Assembly (NCBI RefSeq): GCF_012317045.1
Contig: NZ_CP051154.1
Coordinates: forward strand, 3,162,001-3,226,000
DNA: 64,000 nucleotides
Source of the DNA: Leifsonia sp. PS1209
GTDB taxonomy: Bacteria > Actinomycetota > Actinomycetes > Actinomycetales > Microbacteriaceae
Reading direction: 5' to 3'
Positions 19,401 to 24,832 of the stretch are shown piece after piece. Positions within the stretch are counted from its first letter, which is position 1. Each line of letters opens with the position of its first letter. The position numbers and the translations under genes are program-made. The notes under the pieces are model-generated. The model ran no database searches, was not told the origin of the DNA, and saw only the letters and a list, made by a program, of their open reading frames with translations.

Positions 19401-19949
19401 CGGCGCCTTCAGCGTCACCGTCACACGGTACGTCCCTCCAGCGGGGATGCCGACGCCGCCGGCGACCTGCTCGGTGAAGAGCACGGTGAGCACGCACGAG
19501 GAGGTGACCGTGTTCGTGCATCCTGTCAGCGACTTGGTGAACGGCTTCGAGCTCGGCGAGACGCTCGTGTCCAGGATGCTGAACCCGGCGAACTCGGCGG
19601 GGAGCGCATCCACCAGCTTGGCGTCGAGGCAGTCGTTGTCGTCGCAGCCCACCATCACGGTGTACGTGAACTCGGACCCGTTCGTCACCGCGACCGCCGC
19701 CTTGCCGTCGACGGACTTGTCGACGGACAGGGAGGCGGTCGCGGCGAACGCCGGCCCCGCCAGCACACTCCCGCCCACGAGGGCGACGACGAGTGCGACG
19801 GAGACGGCACCGAGGCGCTTCAGCCTGCTGAGGGCGAGAGCGCTGCTGTCTCGGTGCTTTGCTGTGGTGCTGAACGGTATGCGGGCATGGCGGAAGACGC
19901 GACGAATCACAGAATCGGGTTTCTGAGTACGCGGAAGCCGGGTAAGCAC
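13476..19949 (-). CDS. Giant DUF11-type cell-wall-anchored surface protein (LAxTG)
   Basis: Up to 2157 residues. An N-terminal signal sequence (RLKRLGAVSVALVVALVGG, likely cleaved after AFA) is followed by many immunoglobulin-like DUF11-type repeats whose recurring signatures are SVDKS, ITNTV/VTNTV and GLRFTF. A DUF5979-like module lies around residues 1826-1946, a final DUF11 repeat to about 2070, then a Pro/Thr stalk (VTPTPTPKPTTTPEP), the sorting motif LAATG near 2121, a membrane segment and RRRRGQA. LAxTG is the class E sortase signal. The protein should form a long fibre or adhesin on the wall. The start is unsure: GTG at 19949 is the longest, GTG at 19910 also possible, and neither has a clear ribosome-binding site. 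Confidence 0.88.
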   Translation of the reverse strand: MLTRLPRTQKPDSVIRRVFRHARIPFSTTAKHRDSSALALSRLKRLGAVSVALVVALVGGSVLAGPAFAATASLSVDKSVDGKAAVAVTNGSEFTYTVMVGCDDNDCLDAKLVDALPAEFAGFSILDTSVSPSSKPFTKSLTGCTNTVTSSCVLTVLFTEQVAGGVGIPAGGTYRVTVTLKAPQNLAPDWAYNGVKVTNTALGTSSTAPDDSGSADVTVSIPVSVDEKVGKTWAPANQQFAPGATSTVTLTSQNTSNVPAATLSVQDPTVAQDGAASLDAANPFAIVDFAGFGAVTLPAGADLVQVDAYVYDSGSHAWKWQTGPPTAVADIQLPSGVAAANVGGLRFTYSSSTGTTLAANGAAGSVAVSVAQRAVNRSTAASLVGGATVTNKVTGIVTVPGKPPVSKTAQAPFTVGGLTVLVSAGKTIAPSRIPAGTTATATITGKNDSNGPLSTLTLGDRDFFTASLGFGGFAAPLSYPSGATGASVVWIFSDGSSVSAPFADGATPVAPAAPTGAHLTGFELAYTGAVAVGAIGSAQFLIAPAADYVAQNDSPADVTNTVTVTGINPAGTANRTATAPLKVFFPEISLKLSKSIAPSGAVSPGSTVVAKLPATTSTDSAYVRPNTIVVEDTWRSGRADDFFNAFNPIAIAPTQVPLGSTLTVEYSTDGGATYSVFTVVDATTAATNYSAALPAGLVGSITGLRFTFANPAGFGQGTTVSPNITAQARAALRDGSGSTSVANGPKSTYQNLASSHASGVIAGAPPVVSPVLTATATAAIQSQSGSGSLGTAKKWTKPDLTGDLTELPSQSGQQAGTVLSWGVTDTGYSSVTISDPASNEADPAQTVFQAFDLVSIAAVSFASQPLLKWDAVSEIRLYHDGAWNLVPAPGGTWMNGTGFKGYALTPAELSGTTGVRITVIPNDPARATATDPAAPPAGSGIATVAFGQSRSFGLVWQLRNLLRDPAAANDPFASADTLFNDSTAGTIWNRSSASGVHNGTPVGPVDAADNLALIDQPPLVDVAKTSQRSTMVVPKAGDVDPSAYPTNDFTITAKNAAAARASYIRVTDPSPCDSASMGACLSAANAWSADPFAGASYSTANPFERLTLTRIRFTAPSAQVDPVASQVTLWHRASDGTLGTTRVSMTQAAGLQPADLLDVVGVSVVYQGTNPVTGGGTIVSGQNLVMTLSTQVRVTQRSDASAEVKAFRVDNAAFAQGYDPVLYPSGQGSQPNDSDTTSLTLTTATLDVTAAKSFSTPSVLEKDRHTPVAVTLTATQGQATAATHQVTLTDTDSGFWNRFALTGLSAGDVTLPAGADRVRVDVQTGGTSTWIAGTTAATASLPTTALDQITGIRFVFSRADGDLFSRTAVPANFTATAILHVQLRDASVDGSPTVFPSTVDDTVTALTHRTDNPAVYADRTADATASIALLTGTHSLDVSKTPENGIHTVSVGDPGGWTLTFANTGTGFVDVTKLVDTLPASLAWDGEAPTFATTPGGTLSVTPATGFDTATRELTLSWPAGGARMSPGERFTVQLNLVLQPGLTGSQQAVNSFSVTTAQTLDACTNTSGNGQGTLSGLAANACGTSNYVQPISGPSLYTSKGVKGDVVGGIVSGAVNPSSPSATCTPDADGYFVSPCAANTVVGGTDQWRLRAINSGTVTYDALVFVEPLPTPGDRMLATGAARGSTYRPVFDQDYGLVADAPAGTTMTWEVTTAPDVCVGAGATAWPSDPTCSTNPVASEWVPSTAFTGDWSAVTGLRVTLDFTTTAAGTLAPGATVGATYRTVNRPATVAAPDGAPVSMASAPSFAWNQFGATAALTGGGTVRRAPVKAGVTIVTGPLQVDKIVTGSAASSAPAQFLADVACTVAGAPVDLGAAAQLTLATATGLTARIDGIPLGADCTVAEQGAAGSYGEADRSIAGGTVHVLSAEQAGAVPAAQTATITNTYEFGALSIAKTAKALSVMEKDAVEYTITVTNQGALDATAFTVTDTLPKGSTFVSADHGGTEGNGVVSWAIPLLAKGASIDVHVTLTFAAAGTYANIATVSTPPVGPWKPPTTGGTCSGLPDAACSQVVVNKPVDPAGPSEPTGPVVTPTPTPKPTTTPEPMFTSVPAPAPSTTAGGLAATGSAGDYLLVAGWGALLLLIGAAFVSRRRRGQA

Positions 19950-20088
19950 GCGGTGAGCACGATCGGGTCAGCTCACGCGGCGCGACCCCCGGTTCGGGTT
20001 CCGGGAGTTTCTTCCGCCCTTCATGTATATCCACTCAGGCAGGGTGGGTGGAAGCACCTTTGTACCCCACCTTATGGTTACAGTCCCC

Positions 20089-20130
20089 AAAAATGAGGAC
20101 ACCGCCGGGGCATAGCCCTGACGGTGTCCT
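20089..20130 (-). terminator. Rho-independent terminator after the DUF427 gene
   Basis: The stem AGGACACCG / CGGTGTCCT (20096-20104 and 20122-20130), with an inner CCGGGG/CCCTG part, is followed on the minus strand by a T-run (complement of 20089-20093). It is the most classical terminator in the window and insulates the upstream genes from the surface protein gene. Confidence 0.75.
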
Positions 20131-20147
20131 CTGATCTGAGCGGTCGG

Positions 20148-20450
20148 TCAGTCGACCACCTTCACGTCCTTCCAGAACGCGACGTAGTTGCTGTAGTCGG
20201 AGCCGACGCGGTCGAACGAACTCGGGTACGGGTTCGGGTAGCTCCACGCGCGGTCTTGCAGGAGCGTGTCGCCGTCCTTCACGGAGAAGTACTGGCACTC
20301 GCCCTTCCAGGGACAGGTGTACGGGGTGTCGCTCTTCTCCAGCAGGTCGGCGTTGACGCTCGCCGGCGGGAAATACCAGTTGCCTTCGATGCGGACGAGC
20401 TCCGACTCGGGAGCCTCGGCGATCACGGTGTCGTTCAGAACAGCTTTCAT
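20148..20450 (-). CDS. DUF427 domain protein
   Basis: A complete 100-residue single-domain protein of the DUF427 family, with the characteristic YTCPWKGECQYFSV and AWSYPNPYPSSF motifs and a C-terminal YVAFWKDV. The function of the family is not established. A strong AGGAGG lies 8 bases before the ATG. It is followed by a rho-independent terminator. Confidence 0.9.
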   Translation of the reverse strand: MKAVLNDTVIAEAPESELVRIEGNWYFPPASVNADLLEKSDTPYTCPWKGECQYFSVKDGDTLLQDRAWSYPNPYPSSFDRVGSDYSNYVAFWKDVKVVD

Positions 20451-20493
20451 GGGTTGAAACCTCCTGCTGGGGCGAACGCGGCGCGGGGACGGA

Positions 20494-21120
20494 TCATTCC
20501 GCGTCTGACGGGCCTCGCAGGATCGTCACGTCGTTCACGGTGTCCACCCGGCCGGCCGGGGCGATCTCCGCGGGAGTCCTGCCCGCTGCCACGTGCTCCT
20601 GACCGGACGCCGACGCGGTGAGCAGGTGCGCGACGGCGCCGCGCAGACCGGTGAACGCGGCACACGCCGCCGCGGCCTCCGGGGAGCTGTAGTCGATGCC
20701 GACGGCGGCGAGCGCATCCACGATCGCCCCAGCCGCGAGCTGGTCCTCGACCGCGAACCGCACGCCGCCGGATGCGGTGGTCCCTCCCGCTGCGACGATC
20801 GCGACCATCGCGCGGCGGCCGAGCCGCACCTGCTCGGCGATGATCCACGCGGCGACGGCCGAAGCGGTGGTCAGGCCGCCGGCGACGACCGCGGCGGACT
20901 CGGGGATGTGGGGCAGCGCATCCCGTGCTGTCGCGTGCTGGTCGGCGCCCACCGGAGGGAGCACGTCGACCCAGACCACGATGTCGGCGTCGGAGGCGAC
21001 CGTGGCGAGGCCGTCGTGCGCCCAGTCGAAGCGGAGCTGGTACTTGGCCTGCGCGTGGGCGGGAGATGCGGCGGTGGCGGCGGTGCTGGTGGCTGTGGAT
21101 GCGGTGGCGTGCTCGGTCAC
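20494..21120 (-). CDS. ComB-family 2-phosphosulfolactate phosphatase-like protein
   Basis: A 208-residue protein with the ComB-type fold markers: RFDWAHDGL, DIVVWVDVLPP, and the repeated Gly/Ala-rich strands MVAIVAAGG and DQLAAGAIVDALAA followed by SSPEAAAACAAF. ComB acts in coenzyme M synthesis in archaea; most bacterial homologues have no known role, and nothing here suggests coenzyme M. The first 25 residues are an Ala/Thr/Ser repeat. Starts at GTG 21120, overlapping the EVE gene stop as GTGA, so the two are coupled. Confidence 0.75.
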   Translation of the reverse strand: MTEHATASTATSTAATAASPAHAQAKYQLRFDWAHDGLATVASDADIVVWVDVLPPVGADQHATARDALPHIPESAAVVAGGLTTASAVAAWIIAEQVRLGRRAMVAIVAAGGTTASGGVRFAVEDQLAAGAIVDALAAVGIDYSSPEAAAACAAFTGLRGAVAHLLTASASGQEHVAAGRTPAEIAPAGRVDTVNDVTILRGPSDAE

Positions 21121-21617
21121 CGGGACATCGTAGCCCGGCGCGCGAGCGGTTTCGCGTGTGGGTCGTCCGGTGACGGACGGCGCATCTGACGGCGGATCAG
21201 CTCGAAGTCGTGGCGGGTGATCTCGATCAGCCCACGGCGCAGCTGGTAGCCCCAATCCGGCTTGTCCCTGGTGAGGTCGAGCACGGGCAGCAGGGGCCGG
21301 ATGGGCGTCGCCTCCGCCTCGTGCTCCCAGTCGACGCGACGGCGCCACGGCTTGAAATCGCCGGCGGGACCGCGCATCGACGGACCCTGGGTGGTCTGGT
21401 AGACGTCGTCGTCCGCGATGCGGCCGATCGCGGTGAACTGCTTGAGCGGCTCGCCGTCCGGGAACGTGGTCTTGGGCGAGTAGTAGACGAAGCCGTCCGC
21501 CGCGCTCATGCGTTCGAGCGGCGCCTTGGCCCCGTGGTTGACCTGCGCGATGCCTGCGGCGACCCCGCGGAGCACATGGTCCTGCTGCACCACTCCCAGC
21601 CAGTACCGGATCGCCAT
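21117..21617 (-). CDS. EVE domain-containing protein
   Basis: A 166-residue EVE/PUA-like domain protein: YWLGVVQQDHVLRGV, RMSAADGFVYYSPKT, FTAIGRIADDDVYQ and FKPWRRRVDW. EVE domains bind modified bases in nucleic acid and occur in modification-sensing and RNA-related proteins; bacterial stand-alone members are poorly understood. The start ATG (21617) has only weak GGAG nearby. It is coupled to the ComB-like gene, so the two may act together. Confidence 0.85.
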   Translation of the reverse strand: MAIRYWLGVVQQDHVLRGVAAGIAQVNHGAKAPLERMSAADGFVYYSPKTTFPDGEPLKQFTAIGRIADDDVYQTTQGPSMRGPAGDFKPWRRRVDWEHEAEATPIRPLLPVLDLTRDKPDWGYQLRRGLIEITRHDFELIRRQMRRPSPDDPHAKPLARRATMSR

Positions 21618-21685
21618 GCTCCAGTTGTAGCGCACACCTCCGTCAGAGCCGCGATCAGCCGCGCACAGCCGCCCACACCGGCGAC

Positions 21686-21694
21686 TTATCCACA
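21686..21694 (+). promoter_or_regulatory. Consensus DnaA box
   Basis: TTATCCACA, an exact match to the DnaA-box consensus, lies in the 241-base gap between the divergent EVE and DGPF genes. An AT-rich 9-mer is rare by chance in this DNA. A single box is not an origin; it may titrate DnaA or regulate a neighbour. Confidence 0.4.
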
Positions 21695-21763
21695 GATTCC
21701 GTGCCTCGCTCGACGGGCGGGAGGCGCTCCCGCGAGACTGGCACGGAAGAAAACCTCCGCCGA

Positions 21764-21790
21764 TGTCGATTCCGGGCCCGGTCGTTCGAC
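21764..21790 (+). promoter_or_regulatory. ECF42-type sigma factor promoter
   Basis: TGTCGA (21764-21769), 17 bases, then CGAC (21787-21790). This fits the published ECF42 target motif (TGTCGA in the -35, CGA/TC in the -10). It precedes the DGPF gene by about 70 bases and the ECF42 gene itself, so the module is probably autoregulated. Confidence 0.7.
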
Positions 21791-21858
21791 GTGGAGGTGA
21801 GGGGCGCAATCGCCCACGGCACACGGCGGGGAATCGCCGGTCAGAGAAAGAGACAGCC

Positions 21859-22275
21859 ATGAAGTACATGCTCATCCTCACCGCAGACGAGACGACGGAA
21901 GCGGGCGGCACCCCCAGCGAGGACGACCTCAACGCGATGGGCGCATACAACGACGAGCTGGTCAAGGCGGGCGTGCTGCTCGCTGGCGAGGGACTGCACC
22001 CCAGTTCGGAAGGCGCGCGCGTCGAGTACGCGGGCGACGAGCGCACGGTCGTCGACGGACCGTTCACCGAGAGTAAGGAGCTCATCGCCGGGTTCTGGAT
22101 CATCCAGACGGCGAGCAGAGAAGAGGCGCTCGAATGGGCGCGCCGCATCCCGCTCACGACGGGCAGCGTGCAGGTGCGCAAGGTGTTCGACGTTGCCGAG
22201 TTCGACCAGGACAACGTCTACGTGCAGAAGGAGAAGGCCTGGCGCGAGGCCGGCGGAGAGCCCAGGACGGCGTAA
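21859..22275 (+). CDS. YCII/DGPF-family protein (ECF42 partner)
   Basis: A 138-residue dimeric alpha-beta-barrel protein with the start MKYMLILTADE and the name-giving DGPF in TVVDGPFTESKELIAGFWII. DGPF proteins are the conserved neighbours and targets of ECF42 sigma factors. Its chemistry is unknown. The ATG follows AGAAAGAG. It ends 4 bases before the sigma factor start, so the two are co-transcribed from the ECF42 promoter. Confidence 0.93.
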   Translation: MKYMLILTADETTEAGGTPSEDDLNAMGAYNDELVKAGVLLAGEGLHPSSEGARVEYAGDERTVVDGPFTESKELIAGFWIIQTASREEALEWARRIPLTTGSVQVRKVFDVAEFDQDNVYVQKEKAWREAGGEPRTA

Positions 22276-22279
22276 CGGG

Positions 22280-23551
22280 ATGGGGGATGCGGGCGGCGAG
22301 GCGGCGCGCACCGTCGAGGCGGTGTGGCGGATCGAGTCGAGCAAGCTGGTAGCCGTGCTCACCCGGCTGGTCGGCGACGTCGGCTTGGCCGAGGAGCTGG
22401 CCCAGGATGCGCTGGTCGCCGCCCTGGAGCAGTGGCCGCAGTCCGGCGTGCCCCGCAACGCCGGAGCCTGGCTGACCGCCGTCGCCAAGCGCAGGGCGAT
22501 CGACGGCTGGCGCAGGCAGGAGCGCCTGGGCGACAGGTACGCGCAGCTCGCCCACGACCTCGAGGCGGAGCGCGGGGCAGACGATCCGGCCCTGCTCGCC
22601 GAGGAGACCATCGACGACGACCTGCTCCGGCTCGTCTTCATCTCCTGCCACCCCGTCCTCACCAAGCCGTCGAGGGTGGCGCTCACCCTCAAGCTGCTCG
22701 GCGGGCTGTCCACCGACGAGATCGCCCGCGCCTACCTCGTGCCGTCGCCCACCATCGCGCAGAGGATCGTCCGCGCCAAACGCACCCTCAGCGCCGCGCG
22801 GGTTCCGTTCGAGGTGCCGGACAGGTCCGAGTTCGCGGCCAGGCTCGGTTCCGTCCTCGAAGTGATCTACCTGATCTTCAACGAGGGCTACGCGGCGACA
22901 GCGGGAGACGACTGGATGCGCCCCAGTCTCTGCCAGGAAGCCCTCCGGCTCGGCCGCGTCCTCGCCGAGCTCACCCCGCGCGAGCCCGAGGTGCACGGGC
23001 TGGTGGCGCTGATGGAGTTCCAGGCGTCCCGGCTCGGCGCCCGCACCACCCCCGCCGGCGAGCCCGTGCTGCTGCAGGACCAGGACAGGTCGAAGTGGGA
23101 TCGCATCCTGATCACCAGAGGCGTCGAGGCGCTGCGTCGCTCCGAGCGCCTGGACCGCGGCCGCGGCCCGTACGCCCTGCAGGCCGCCATCGCCGCCTGT
23201 CACGCCACGGCGCCGACAGCGGAGGCGACCGACTGGGAGGAGATCGTCGCGATCTACGGCGCGCTCGCCGAACTGCAGCCGAATGCGGTTGTCGAGCTGA
23301 ACAGGGCGGTGGCGCTGTCGATGGCGTATGGACCGGAGGCAGGCCTGGACGTGGTCGACCGGCTGGTGATCGACGGGGCGCTCAGCAGCTACCACCTCCT
23401 GCCGACGGTGCGGGCCGACCTGCTCTTCCGCCTCGGGCGGCTCGCGGAGGCCGAGCGGGAGTTCGAGCGGGCGGCGGCGCTCACCGGGAACGAGCGCGAG
23501 CGGACGCTGCTGCTGGCGCGGGCGGAGGAGTGCCGACGCGGCAAAGGGTGA
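22280..23551 (+). CDS. ECF42-group RNA polymerase sigma factor with C-terminal TPR extension
   Basis: A 423-residue ECF sigma factor, much longer than the usual 180-200. Sigma2 lies at about residues 10-80 (LVGDVGLAEELAQDALVAALEQWP, PRNAGAWLTAVAKRRAIDGWRR) and sigma4 at about 110-175 (LTLKLLGGLSTDEIARAYLVPSPTIAQRIVRAKRTL). The long helical C-terminus (ALRLGRVLAELTPREPEVHGLVALMEF and later) is the TPR-like domain that ECF42 proteins need for activity. No anti-sigma gene is present, as expected for this group. It should recognise the TGTCGA/CGAC promoter just upstream of the DGPF gene. Confidence 0.93.
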   Translation: MGDAGGEAARTVEAVWRIESSKLVAVLTRLVGDVGLAEELAQDALVAALEQWPQSGVPRNAGAWLTAVAKRRAIDGWRRQERLGDRYAQLAHDLEAERGADDPALLAEETIDDDLLRLVFISCHPVLTKPSRVALTLKLLGGLSTDEIARAYLVPSPTIAQRIVRAKRTLSAARVPFEVPDRSEFAARLGSVLEVIYLIFNEGYAATAGDDWMRPSLCQEALRLGRVLAELTPREPEVHGLVALMEFQASRLGARTTPAGEPVLLQDQDRSKWDRILITRGVEALRRSERLDRGRGPYALQAAIAACHATAPTAEATDWEEIVAIYGALAELQPNAVVELNRAVALSMAYGPEAGLDVVDRLVIDGALSSYHLLPTVRADLLFRLGRLAEAEREFERAAALTGNERERTLLLARAEECRRGKG

Positions 23552-23595
23552 GAGCCGAGGGGTGAGACGCGGGCGGGATGCGCGACACTGGGGAG

Positions 23596-24159
23596 ATGAG
23601 GGTTCTGCTGAAGTTCCTCCTTGACTGCGATCCGGATGCGGCCTGGCGCGCGCTGCAGAGTCCGACGGCGTTCCGCGAGGTCGCCCTGCCGTGGGTCGAC
23701 TTCCGGTCGGACGAGCCTGCCGGGTTCCCCACCGTGTGGGGGAACGGCGAGCACCGCGTGGCCGTGCGGGCCTTCGGAGCGTTCACCGTCGGCACCCAGG
23801 CGATCCGGCTCAGCACCAGCGAAGTGGGTGAGCCGGCTCAGCCGGTGCGCATCCTGAGGGACACCGGCGGAGGCACGGGCGGCCTGCTCTCCGCCATGCC
23901 GCACCTCGACCACCGGATGGCCATCGCCCCCGACCCGGCAGGGCCGGACGCGGACGGTCGGCTGAAGACGCTCTACCGGGATCAGCTGATCGTGAAGGCC
24001 GGGGTGCTCACCCCGCTGGCCTGGTACACGATGTGGGCGTTCTGGCAGTGGAGAGGGATGCGGCTGCGACAACTCGCGCCGACGTGGGCGTACGACCCGC
24101 CGGCGCGAGAAGATGAGGCGTCGGAAGGTCCGGCGGCAGAGCGGGAGGAACAGGCATGA
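23596..24159 (+). CDS. SRPBCC-like (START/Bet v1 fold) protein
   Basis: A 187-residue protein beginning MRVLLKFLLDCDPDAAWRALQSP, a typical SRPBCC start, with DFRSDEPAGFPTVWG and the late DQLIVKAGVLTPLAWYTMWAFWQWRGMR, a hydrophobic helix. It probably binds a small hydrophobic ligand; I assign no reaction. I took the ATG at 23596, though one at 23578 is in frame. It starts 45 bases after the ECF42 gene and overlaps the DUF1684 start as ATGA, so it may belong to the ECF42 operon. Confidence 0.72.
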   Translation: MRVLLKFLLDCDPDAAWRALQSPTAFREVALPWVDFRSDEPAGFPTVWGNGEHRVAVRAFGAFTVGTQAIRLSTSEVGEPAQPVRILRDTGGGTGGLLSAMPHLDHRMAIAPDPAGPDADGRLKTLYRDQLIVKAGVLTPLAWYTMWAFWQWRGMRLRQLAPTWAYDPPAREDEASEGPAAEREEQA

Positions 24160-24815
24160 CGATCGAGACACCGCAGGCGGCGAAAGCCGTCACCGCCGTG
24201 CAGACGGCCGACTGGCGGCGGCGCGTGTTCGGGATGTACGCGTCCGTGCGCAGGATGGCGGCGACCGACCCCGCCACGGCCCACGCGCACTGGATCTCCT
24301 GCCGCAACGACCTGTTCTCCTCGCATCCGGCCACTCCCCTGCTGCCGGAGGACAGGGACACGTTCACCGGGCTCCCCGTCGTCCCGTACGACCCGGAATG
24401 GCGGTTCGAGTTGCCGATCATCCCCGCCGCGGAGCCGCGGAGGATGGATGTGGAGACCGGCACGGACGGGATCGTGCCGTTCGAGCTGCTCGGCGCCGTG
24501 CACGTTCCGTTCGCCGGGTCGCTCGACGTGTGGCGGCTGTCGTCGTACGGCGGAGGGATCTTCGTCCCGGTGAAAGACGCGCTCGCCGGAAAGCCGGGAG
24601 GCACGTACGGCGGGGGCCGCTACCTGATCGACACCGTCAAGGGCGCCGACCTGGGGATCGACGCCGACGACGAGGCCACCCTGGTGCTCGACTTCAACTT
24701 CGCGTACAACCCGTCCTGCGCCTACGACCCCGCGTGGGCGTGCCCGCTCGCGCAGGCGGGGAACACCCTCGCGGTCGAGATCCCGGTCGGCGAACGGTAC
24801 AACGGCGAGCACTGA
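24156..24815 (+). CDS. DUF1684 domain protein
   Basis: A complete 219-residue DUF1684 protein: LPVVPYDPEWRFELPI, the strongly conserved SSYGGGIFVPVKDALAG, GGGRYLIDTVKGADLG and the C-terminal DFNFAYNPSCAYDP followed by WACPLAQAGN with conserved Cys. The function is unknown. It is translationally coupled to the SRPBCC-like gene and is the last gene of the run from the ECF42 promoter; it converges on helD with a 17-base gap and no visible hairpin. Confidence 0.9.
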   Translation: MTIETPQAAKAVTAVQTADWRRRVFGMYASVRRMAATDPATAHAHWISCRNDLFSSHPATPLLPEDRDTFTGLPVVPYDPEWRFELPIIPAAEPRRMDVETGTDGIVPFELLGAVHVPFAGSLDVWRLSSYGGGIFVPVKDALAGKPGGTYGGGRYLIDTVKGADLGIDADDEATLVLDFNFAYNPSCAYDPAWACPLAQAGNTLAVEIPVGERYNGEH

Positions 24816-24832
24816 GCGGCGCCCGACCCCGG

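Noticed and set aside
19950..20088. Possible riboswitch (for example c-di-AMP type) ahead of the giant surface protein gene
   Set aside because: I looked for conserved riboswitch cores and saw none; only a short GGTGGGG/CCACC pairing is visible.
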